From Desulfobacterales bacterium S5133MH16 (lineage in GTDB: Bacteria; Desulfobacterota; Desulfobacteria; Desulfobacterales; UBA11574), in assembly GCA_001751005.1 (NCBI GenBank), contig MAXL01000024.1, positions 1 to 6,677 on the forward strand: a stretch of 6,677 nucleotides of DNA, read 5' to 3'. Below, piece after piece: positions 1 to 5,048 of this stretch; position 1 is the first letter of the stretch, and each line of letters starts with the position of its first letter. Below the pieces are notes generated by a model. The model saw only the letters and a list, made by a program, of their open reading frames with translations. It searched no databases and was not told the DNA's origin. Both the position numbers and the translations under genes were made by a program.

Positions 1-1451
1 CGTATGATGCCTTCTTCATATACCAAACCAAGCTTGTTCATCTTCAGGACCAGAGCAAAAACCTGATCCCATGGTACGGGTTTTTCAAGGCTCAACGTAA
101 CCTCACCGCTTACATCCTTGTCGATGGCAAAATTTTCCCCGCTTATCTCCCGCATAATACGAAATACGTTTTTAATATTGGTTCTAAAAAAATCGACCGC
201 GATCTTTTCCCCAACATATTTCTTTTCCGTCTCCGTCCGATAGAAATCCAGGGATCTTCTTATACCAGTAATTGTATCAGTGGTTTTTTGGCGCTCAATA
301 TCATAGGCAGCACCCAAAGCGGCTTCTTCTGCTACTGACCGGGTTGATCCAGAACCGTGGGGTTTTGGGTATGTTGCTTGAGGAACTCCAACATGAGTCA
401 TTTCATCACCGGCTTTTTCTTGTTTTGCTCCCGTATCGGTAGCCGGCTGTGTCATAACTTTTTTCCATAATGGAAGTTTGGCTTTATCAAGGGGCTTGGG
501 AGATATTGAAGAAGCTTCAAAATGGAGCAACAGAAGATCATCTGTTTGTTCCACAAAATAGGGTACGGATTCTCGTAATTCAATGGTAACCAGAGAGGTG
601 TCTTTCATGTCGGGTGTCTGAAGCGGTGTTATACGATCAACAGCGCCTTGAAACCGTGTGGTAACCAACGGGCGCTGACGATATTCCGGAAGCCTTGTGT
701 TATAAAGATTGAGCAGGAGCTTTTTATCATGGATCTTTTTTAAGTGGTATTTGATTGGTATTGTGGTCCCGATAATAATTGTGGATTTGCCGCCTTCTTC
801 ACCTGAAAAATCTATCCGGTTGATCCAGGCAAGGGTGTCTTTTTTAATTTGAGGCCCAGCCGTTTTATTGGCTGTGGTGTTTGCAACTAATTTTTCCTGC
901 TCGGATGAGGCCGGCTGTTCCTTGGCATTTTTCGATTCATCGCCCGATTTTTCTTTTTTCTCTAATTTTGTATCGGTAGAAACTGAAACTCCAGATTCCT
1001 TTTTGAATGATATTTCAAGGCCCGTATCTTCTCTGGCTACTTCATAGGAAGCGTCTTTTTTTAATAAGATTTCAACTCGGGATGTATGTTCCTGGGTTGT
1101 TAATTCAGAAGCTTTGATTGAACTCACAATGTCACTGTCCGGCACATAGTCAGTATTGATATCGCCCAGATCAGTTTCAGGAAAATAAAGTAAAACGCCC
1201 GGAGGGAAAGGTTGTTTGACCGAAGTATAGGTAAGCAGCCGGTTCCCTCTAATCCATATTACAGACGATCGTGAGTCCTCGCTTAGACTTATATCGGTGA
1301 TACGCTTGGGCTCAAAGGATTGTCCGGCATCCTTTTTTGTCTCTTTAACTGCCATGGTGTTTGAAGCACAGCCAGACAAAACGGTCATCAACATTCCCAA
1401 AAAGAAGATAATAGCTCCAATCCTTGACAATTTCTTGACGTTACCGTTCAT
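1..1451 (-). CDS. pilQ: PilQ, type IV pilus outer-membrane secretin (N-terminal part; cut by window edge)
   Basis: PilQ forms the outer-membrane channel through which the pilus exits. About 483 codons are visible, read without interruption from ATG 1451; the C-terminal secretin barrel lies outside the window. Residues 1-28 form a lipoprotein signal peptide with a hydrophobic stretch and lipobox L25-S-G-C28. Residues about 50-147 and 206-309 look like two AMIN domains, which bind peptidoglycan in this family. They are separated by a Lys/Glu/Ser-rich linker (about 148-204). A second linker (about 310-411) precedes an STN/N0-type domain from about residue 412, recognisable by the VDFFRTNIKNVFRIM stretch and by SGEVTLSLEKPVPWDQV. 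The start sits 1 nt after the pilP stop, and a GGAG ribosome site lies in the last pilP codons. The lipobox is notable because many PilQ proteins have an ordinary signal peptide. Identification is firm from domain order and position in pilMNOPQ. Confidence 0.95.
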   Translation of the reverse strand, partial: MNGNVKKLSRIGAIIFFLGMLMTVLSGCASNTMAVKETKKDAGQSFEPKRITDISLSEDSRSSVIWIRGNRLLTYTSVKQPFPPGVLLYFPETDLGDINTDYVPDSDIVSSIKASELTTQEHTSRVEILLKKDASYEVAREDTGLEISFKKESGVSVSTDTKLEKKEKSGDESKNAKEQPASSEQEKLVANTTANKTAGPQIKKDTLAWINRIDFSGEEGGKSTIIIGTTIPIKYHLKKIHDKKLLLNLYNTRLPEYRQRPLVTTRFQGAVDRITPLQTPDMKDTSLVTIELRESVPYFVEQTDDLLLLHFEASSISPKPLDKAKLPLWKKVMTQPATDTGAKQEKAGDEMTHVGVPQATYPKPHGSGSTRSVAEEAALGAAYDIERQKTTDTITGIRRSLDFYRTETEKKYVGEKIAVDFFRTNIKNVFRIMREISGENFAIDKDVSGEVTLSLEKPVPWDQVFALVLKMNKLGLVYEEGII

Positions 1452-1452
1452 G

Positions 1453-2145
1453 TTATTCTTCTCCAGGAGGTTTTAATTTTATTTCTTTTTTACGGACAGA
1501 AATTTTGCCGTAAATATCTTCTACTTCTTCTTCAACAATAATCCTGTCCGATAATATTTTTGCTACCTTTCCAGAGTGTGTCCCGATATACGTACCTTTC
1601 TTTATTACGTACCCCTTTCCCGAATCCTCTTCAACCAGTGCCCTGTTCCCGCTTTGAGCGCGTAATATTGCAACAAGTTTAAGCTGGCTTAAATCGAGTT
1701 TTTCAAGGGGGGTGAGTAGCTTACGCCGAACTGCTTTTCTATTCTTAACCGGTAGGTTCACAGGTTTTTCTTTGATCAATGGTGCAAACGGATCAAGTTT
1801 TCCTTCGGGGTTGTATAGGTCGGTTATTTTCGGTGGTTCAATTTTTTCAGTTATCGTGGATACTGAAGCAACCCGTTTTTCTTTTGCCACATCGACCTTT
1901 CCCGTTGAAACGTCAGGTACAACTTTGTGTATGGGCTTAGCGGTTTCTTGTATTGGTACAGGTTTTGGGATGTCAGTCTTTTTGGGCTGTAGAGGTTTTG
2001 ACGCCTCCTTTTTGGCAATAATGATTTTTTGGGTAATCTTTTTGGCTTTTGGGGGCGGCTCAGCTTTTTTATCACAACCTATCAGGAGAAAAAAGAAACA
2101 GATAAGACAGATGAAATTGCGCATTATGACAATTATTTTATCCAT
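1453..2145 (-). CDS. pilP: PilP, type IV pilus inner-membrane lipoprotein
   Basis: PilP links the PilN/PilO inner-membrane complex to the periplasmic N-domains of PilQ. The 230-residue protein starts with a short basic and hydrophobic signal peptide ending in lipobox L21-I-G-C24. Asp25 follows the cysteine; in E. coli, Asp at +2 keeps lipoproteins in the inner membrane, which fits PilP. Residues about 25-115 are a Lys/Pro-rich, probably disordered linker. The DPF motif at 118-120 is the conserved segment ahead of the C-terminal beta domain. That domain is recognised by LEKLDLSQLKLVAIL (147-161), NRALVEEDSGKGYVIKKG (167-184) and YIGTHSGKV (186-194). At 230 residues it is longer than the roughly 170-180 typical of PilP, the excess being in the linker. 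The start has no clear Shine-Dalgarno; Met8 is an alternative that also leaves a signal peptide. It lies 16 nt after pilO and 1 nt before pilQ. Confidence 0.94.
   Translation of the reverse strand: MDKIIVIMRNFICLICFFFLLIGCDKKAEPPPKAKKITQKIIIAKKEASKPLQPKKTDIPKPVPIQETAKPIHKVVPDVSTGKVDVAKEKRVASVSTITEKIEPPKITDLYNPEGKLDPFAPLIKEKPVNLPVKNRKAVRRKLLTPLEKLDLSQLKLVAILRAQSGNRALVEEDSGKGYVIKKGTYIGTHSGKVAKILSDRIIVEEEVEDIYGKISVRKKEIKLKPPGEE
1461..1464 (-). promoter_or_regulatory. Ribosome binding site of pilQ, inside pilP
   Basis: The minus strand reads GGAG followed by 9 nt and then the pilQ ATG at 1451. The site lies in the last codons of pilP, whose TAA ends at 1453, so pilQ translation is probably coupled to that of pilP. 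It supports ATG 1451 as the pilQ start. Confidence 0.7.
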
Positions 2146-2161
2146 GATCTATGGCTGCTTT

Positions 2162-2788
2162 TTATTTTCTTTTTTTCGAGGCCTTTTCGGGTTTCGTTTC
2201 CACAAACCTATAAGTCACAGCAGTGCATGATGTTCTAAGGTCACCGCTTCCCTTTGCTGCGATCATTTTAATATCGTCAATATTGACGATCCGATGTAAC
2301 CGTGCAACCTTGTCGAAAAAAAGGGCGGTTTTTTGGTAGTTACCCGTAACTATTATGGATACAGGAATTTCAGCATAAAATTCTTTGGTGCGTTCATCTC
2401 TGGGCTCAAATAACAAAAATTCCAGGCCGGCATCCCGACCGGATCGAGAAATGCTTGACAGCAGAGAAGGTATTTCTTTTTTTTCGGGAAGTTTTTTCAC
2501 GGCCATTTTAAATTCCGTTTCTGCCTTTTCCAGCTTGTCCTGAAAATGTTTAAGCTGTCTCGCCTTTGCTTTTGCCCTGGCAACTCTTGTTTCCAGAGTT
2601 TCTTGTTCTGTTTTTAATTCGTCAATTTTGTCAACTTTAGGCTGATAAGAAAAATAGAAAAAGGGCCCAAAAAGCATCAACAAAATACCAAAACATATCA
2701 AAACTCTGTAAAGTTTTGAAAGCTTTCCGATTTTATCGATTTTTTCTAGAAAAAACGCTATAAATTTGGAAATTTCAATCTTTTTCAT
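2162..2788 (-). CDS. pilO: PilO, type IV pilus inner-membrane alignment protein
   Basis: PilO pairs with PilN in the inner membrane and periplasm, forming the alignment complex that connects PilM to PilP and PilQ. The 208-residue protein has a short cytoplasmic N-terminus, one membrane segment at about residues 28-48, and a heptad-like charged coiled coil at about 52-98. A C-terminal ferredoxin-like PilO domain follows at about 105-197, with IPSLLSSISRSGRDAGLEF and FYAEIPVSIIVTGNYQ as the recognisable family segments. Length and layout are normal for PilO. The ATG at 2788 is preceded by A-rich sequence. The only purine-rich match (GAG, 11 nt upstream) falls in the 3' arm of a small hairpin, so initiation may be weak or coupled to pilN. 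The gap to pilN is 28 nt, one of the largest in this otherwise tightly packed operon. Confidence 0.94.
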   Translation of the reverse strand: MKKIEISKFIAFFLEKIDKIGKLSKLYRVLICFGILLMLFGPFFYFSYQPKVDKIDELKTEQETLETRVARAKAKARQLKHFQDKLEKAETEFKMAVKKLPEKKEIPSLLSSISRSGRDAGLEFLLFEPRDERTKEFYAEIPVSIIVTGNYQKTALFFDKVARLHRIVNIDDIKMIAAKGSGDLRTSCTAVTYRFVETKPEKASKKRK

Positions 2789-2795
2789 TGTTTTT

Positions 2796-2818
2796 TTGCT
2801 CTGTCCGGAGCAATTTTT
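2796..2818 (+). terminator. Terminator-like hairpin, antisense to the pil operon
   Basis: On the plus strand TTGCTC (2796-2801) and GAGCAA (2808-2813) are perfect inverted repeats. An extra U-G pair would narrow the loop to 4 nt. The stem is followed at once by TTTTT (2814-2818), then A and six more T. This has the form of a short intrinsic terminator for plus-strand transcription, opposite to the pil genes. It sits in the pilN-pilO gap. The stem has only three G-C pairs, so efficiency is doubtful. Read on the minus strand, the same hairpin covers the weak GAG ribosome site of pilO. Confidence 0.4.
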
Positions 2819-3437
2819 ATTTTTTACTTTCCGATTTATTCAAAGAAATTTTAGTGCAAGTAATGTCAAAGCTTTTTAGATTTAACTTCGTTATTTTTTG
2901 TTGTTTAAGGGTTCTCAGGTTTACATTTTTATAAAGTTTTGAATTTTCTAAACGGGTCATAAAATCGGCTACCGTTTTATTATCCATGGCAATCCCATTG
3001 ATGCCGATATTGTTTCCTTTTGCTTCAAAATTAGTGAACCATAATCGCTTAACCGGTGTGTTATCCTTGTCTGACAATGGGTCTGATCCGGAAATTGACG
3101 TGTGCTCAGCAACCACCTTTGTCATGTTGTCCAGCAGACAGACGGCATCTTTACGTTTTGTTTCAAGATTCTTAATAACTTTTGTCTTCTTCTCTAGATT
3201 GTTAAAGGCATTTTTTATTCTATCAACTTCTTTTGCCTGTTTTTCAAATTTGGCCAACATTTTTTTATTTTCTGCTATTTTTGTATTTAAAACATCGATT
3301 CTTTTTTGCAAGCTCATATTATAGAAAAGCAAGATGGCGACAACAACTAAAAAAGAAAAGAAAAATATACTGATCTGTTTGCGAATGTTCTCTTTTTTAC
3401 GTGCTGCTCGATAAGGTAGCAGATTGATTCGTATCAT
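2817..3437 (-). CDS. pilN: PilN, type IV pilus inner-membrane alignment protein
   Basis: PilN anchors PilM to the membrane and pairs with PilO. The protein (206 residues) begins MIRINLLPYR, the conserved cytoplasmic tail that docks into PilM. A basic stretch (11-20) precedes one membrane segment at about 22-41. A Lys/Glu-rich coiled coil covers about 43-98 and a periplasmic ferredoxin-like domain about 99-200. In that domain, LWFTNFEAKGNNIGINGIA (132-150) and the following TVADFMTRLENSKLYKNV are typical of the family. Its ATG overlaps the pilM TGA in an ATGA arrangement, and GGTGA lies 5 nt upstream, so its translation is probably coupled to that of pilM. Length is normal for the family. Confidence 0.95.
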   Translation of the reverse strand: MIRINLLPYRAARKKENIRKQISIFFFSFLVVVAILLFYNMSLQKRIDVLNTKIAENKKMLAKFEKQAKEVDRIKNAFNNLEKKTKVIKNLETKRKDAVCLLDNMTKVVAEHTSISGSDPLSDKDNTPVKRLWFTNFEAKGNNIGINGIAMDNKTVADFMTRLENSKLYKNVNLRTLKQQKITKLNLKSFDITCTKISLNKSESKK

Positions 3438-4489
3438 TTGTCACCAATTTTTCTTATTGCAAGACCCATACATATCGCAGCCTGGGGAGCTATCTGCTCA
3501 AGATAAGAAGGATCAAAACGGTCACTGTCGATGGTAAAGTTTTGAAAAGGATTTATAATTGCGACGTCGGTTGATGTTTCCACAGCCAGAAGCTGGCGAA
3601 ACTCCTTAATGTTGGCGCCACCGCCGCTAAGAATAATCTTTGTTATTTGATCCTCAGGGAATGTAGAGTAAAAGAAATCAAGAGCGCGTTTTATTTCAGT
3701 GCACCAGTCGGTTACCACTGATGAAATAATGCCGCTCAGATCTTCAGGGGAAATTATGTCTGATTGTCCGCCGTGTTTAATCTCTTCGGCTTCCGCTAAA
3801 GAACACTCCACAAGGGAAGCGATTTTTTCGTTTATTTGTCCGCATCCAAGCGAAACATCACGCATAAATACAGAAGAATTATCTTTCAGGATATTCAAAG
3901 ATGTCTTGCCAGCTCCAATATCAATAAGGGCAATATTTTCATCTCCTGAGTCATAACTAAATTCAAAGATATTTTGGAGGGCAAACGCATCAACATCTAT
4001 TATACAGACATTAAGCCCGGTCATCTGGACCAGATTGATATATTCGTTAATCATTTCCTTTTTGGCTGCAACCAGAAGAACACTCATCTGATTTGGGTTA
4101 TGTTCGCTTTCCCCTAATATTTGAAAATCTAGGTTAACATCGCTTATATCAAACGGGATATACTGTTCCGCTTCAAAATGGATTGTTTCCTGAAGCTCAT
4201 CTTCCGTCATGTTCTGAACATTGATCTTTTTGACAATTACCGAGTACCCTCCGATAGAGATAGCAACATTCTTTTCTTTGAGTTTGGCTTCCTTGAAAAG
4301 TTCACGGATAGATTTAGAAACCGTTTCAGGATCTTTAACAGTACCTTCTTCGATTATCCCCGGTTCAATATTAATGGTGTGGAAACTTTTAAAGACCTGG
4401 CTTGTTTTTTTATCAACTACTTCAGCAATCTTTATAGTTCTGGAACCGATATCAAGGCCGATAAGATGAGTTTTTTTTCCAAAAATCAT
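3434..4489 (-). CDS. pilM: PilM, actin-like type IV pilus assembly protein
   Basis: PilM is a cytoplasmic actin-like protein that binds nucleotide and the PilN tail, tying the cytoplasmic part of the pilus machine to the membrane complex. I place the start at ATG 4489, giving 351 residues beginning MIFGKK, which is the usual family beginning and length. The reading frame is open further upstream to a TTG at 4540, but that would overlap the regulator gene and add an unconserved 17-residue tail. Residues 9-23 (LIGLDIGSRTIKIAE) are the phosphate-1 loop and 186-198 (IALIDIGAGKTSL) phosphate-2. ILSGGGA at 286-292 is the adenosine motif, and HFEAEQYIPFD (104-114) is a PilM signature. The C-terminus (PQAAICMGLAIRK) is also typical. 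No Shine-Dalgarno is evident, and the start is only 7 nt after the regulator stop, so coupling is likely. Confidence 0.96.
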   Translation of the reverse strand: MIFGKKTHLIGLDIGSRTIKIAEVVDKKTSQVFKSFHTINIEPGIIEEGTVKDPETVSKSIRELFKEAKLKEKNVAISIGGYSVIVKKINVQNMTEDELQETIHFEAEQYIPFDISDVNLDFQILGESEHNPNQMSVLLVAAKKEMINEYINLVQMTGLNVCIIDVDAFALQNIFEFSYDSGDENIALIDIGAGKTSLNILKDNSSVFMRDVSLGCGQINEKIASLVECSLAEAEEIKHGGQSDIISPEDLSGIISSVVTDWCTEIKRALDFFYSTFPEDQITKIILSGGGANIKEFRQLLAVETSTDVAIINPFQNFTIDSDRFDPSYLEQIAPQAAICMGLAIRKIGDK

Positions 4490-4496
4490 GATATTA

Positions 4497-4694
4497 TTAA
4501 TCGCCGAATATTTTGTTTTTATCAGAGAGCCCGAAACCAAGGGCCAAAATAATTTTTCGTTGAGTTTCCAGGCGGCAAGGCATGCCTTTTTCTATGCGTG
4601 CAATGGTAATGGGTGATACGTTTGCCTTTCTGGCAAGTTCGGTCTTGCTCATCAGTAAAGACTCTCTAATTTTCTTTACAGAATTTCCTTTCAT
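4497..4694 (-). CDS. Small XRE-type helix-turn-helix DNA-binding protein
   Basis: The gene encodes a 65-residue protein made almost entirely of one Cro/CI-like (XRE) helix-turn-helix domain. Helix 1 covers about residues 4-14. Helix 2 is SKTELARKA (16-24) and the recognition helix SPITIARIEKG (27-37). The C-terminal part (RLETQRKIILALGFGLSD, 41-58) is the usual fourth and fifth helices, so no separate effector domain exists. The start is supported by AAGGA 7 nt upstream. It is the first gene of the minus-strand unit and ends 7 nt before pilM, so it is very probably co-transcribed with the pil genes. It may regulate that operon, itself or the divergent kinase; this is inference from position. 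Such a small regulator ahead of pilM seems familiar to me from other Desulfobacterota, but that is memory and was not checked. Confidence 0.9.
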   Translation of the reverse strand: MKGNSVKKIRESLLMSKTELARKANVSPITIARIEKGMPCRLETQRKIILALGFGLSDKNKIFGD

Positions 4695-4701
4695 TCAATA
4701 G

Positions 4702-4706
4702 TCCTT
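4702..4706 (-). promoter_or_regulatory. Ribosome binding site of the helix-turn-helix gene
   Basis: The minus strand carries AAGGA followed by 7 nt (ctattga) and the ATG at 4694. This is the strongest Shine-Dalgarno in the minus-strand unit and fixes the start of the 65-residue regulator. Confidence 0.8.
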
Positions 4707-4720
4707 ATACAAAATAAATC

Positions 4721-4748
4721 ATAATAAGTAAATTTTTAATATCGACAA
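4721..4748 (-). promoter_or_regulatory. Candidate sigma-70 promoter for the regulator-pil operon
   Basis: On the minus strand TTGTCG (4748-4743, 4 of 6 to TTGACA) and TATTAT (4726-4721, 5 of 6 to TATAAT) are 16 bp apart. Transcription would start near 4714, leaving about 20 nt of leader with the AAGGA site before ATG 4694. The geometry is good, but such matches are easy to find in A+T-rich DNA. A weaker alternative lies upstream: TTGAAC (4814-4809), 17 bp, TAATAT (4791-4786). Confidence 0.4.
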
Positions 4749-4806
4749 CAGGTAAAATTTATTAATAAATCTGAATTTCAAAATAATATTACCTTAAATT
4801 ATGACT

Positions 4807-4820
4807 AAGTTCAAGAACTT
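4807..4820. promoter_or_regulatory. Palindrome AAGTTC-AA-GAACTT, possible operator
   Basis: A perfect inverted repeat with 6-bp arms and a 2-bp centre. The 14-bp length and two-fold symmetry suit a dimeric XRE-type repressor such as the one encoded at 4497-4694. On the minus strand it contains TTGAAC, the -35 element of the weaker pil promoter candidate, so a bound protein could block that promoter. The link to the regulator is inference only. Confidence 0.35.
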
Positions 4821-4861
4821 TTATATATAATTATAGACAAATTTAAATTAATTAGCTTATA

Positions 4862-4988
4862 TTGTGGTATACTTTATAAAATTACTATATATAGTATGAT
4901 ATGAAAAGCTCAAAATATATATAATACAACAATTCTATCAAAACAAATGTTTAGGTCCCCTATACTGATGGTTGCTTTGTTGTGGTAT
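4862..4988. repeat. Two copies of TTGTGGTAT flanking part of the intergenic region
   Basis: The 9-mer TTGTGGTAT occurs at 4862-4870 and again at 4980-4988, in the same orientation, 118 bp apart. The second copy lies about 20 bp upstream of the -35 of the kinase promoter candidate. A 9-mer repeat can arise by chance, but this one is G-rich for its surroundings. It could be an activator half-site pair; support is weak. Confidence 0.2.
4883..4896. promoter_or_regulatory. Palindrome TACTATATATAGTA, possible operator
   Basis: A perfect 14-bp palindrome (TACTATA/TATAGTA) about midway between the two divergent start codons. Its centre is alternating T and A, which makes chance symmetry more likely here than for the 4807-4820 site, and its sequence differs from that site. 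It may be a protein-binding site or simply flexible A+T DNA. Confidence 0.25.
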
Positions 4989-5008
4989 CAATGGAAATAA
5001 GCATTACC

Positions 5009-5037
5009 TTGACTTTAATGAGCATGTTCCATAAAAT
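5009..5037 (+). promoter_or_regulatory. Candidate sigma-70 promoter of the kinase-regulator genes
   Basis: TTGACT (5009-5014, 5 of 6) and TAAAAT (5032-5037, 5 of 6) are separated by exactly 17 bp, the best promoter match in the region. Transcription would start at about 5043-5045, only about 5 nt before the kinase ATG at 5049. The inverted pair CATTA (5002-5006) and TAATG (5016-5020) frames the -35 box and could be an operator. Confidence 0.55.
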
Positions 5038-5048
5038 TACTCTTATCT

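Larger units (their letters stand above)
4695..5048. other. A+T-rich divergent intergenic region
   Basis: This 354-nt region separates the start of the pil operon (minus strand) from the start of the kinase gene (plus strand), so it must hold promoters in both directions. By hand count only 38 of 220 bases are G or C in 4701-4920, and 38 of 120 in 4921-5040. Runs of alternating T and A occur near 4821-4835 and 4912-4925. I see no convincing gene, tRNA or terminator in it. I checked for the GG-N10-GC spacing of sigma-54 promoters on both strands and found none. Promoter candidates and palindromes are listed separately. Confidence 0.85.

Noticed and set aside
1..1451. Possible frameshift or break in pilQ
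   Set aside because: Translation by hand from 1451 to the edge stays open and passes through both AMIN regions and the STN/N0 domain in one frame.
1712..2230. 172-codon open frame on the plus strand
   Set aside because: It lies wholly opposite pilP and the pilO end, encodes a Phe/Ser/Gly-rich sequence that mirrors the Lys/Pro-rich linker, and resembles no family. PilP is clearly the real gene.
2986..3324. 112-codon open frame on the plus strand opposite pilN
   Set aside because: Antisense shadow of a well-supported PilN; no ribosome site or recognisable domain.
4490..4540. Upstream TTG start for pilM adding 17 residues
   Set aside because: It would overlap the helix-turn-helix gene and adds a tail not seen in PilM, whereas ATG 4489 gives the standard MIFGKK beginning.
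4178..4552. 124-codon and 82-codon plus-strand frames opposite pilM
   Set aside because: Both are antisense to conserved PilM motifs and show no protein family features.
4821..4835. Short overlapping TA-type palindromes (TTATATATAA, TATAATTATA)
   Set aside because: Such symmetry is expected by chance in alternating A+T sequence and gives no specific signal.
4695..5048. Sigma-54 promoter for either divergent unit
   Set aside because: I checked GG and GC dinucleotides at 10-nt spacing on both strands and none fit, despite the NtrC-like receiver encoded nearby.
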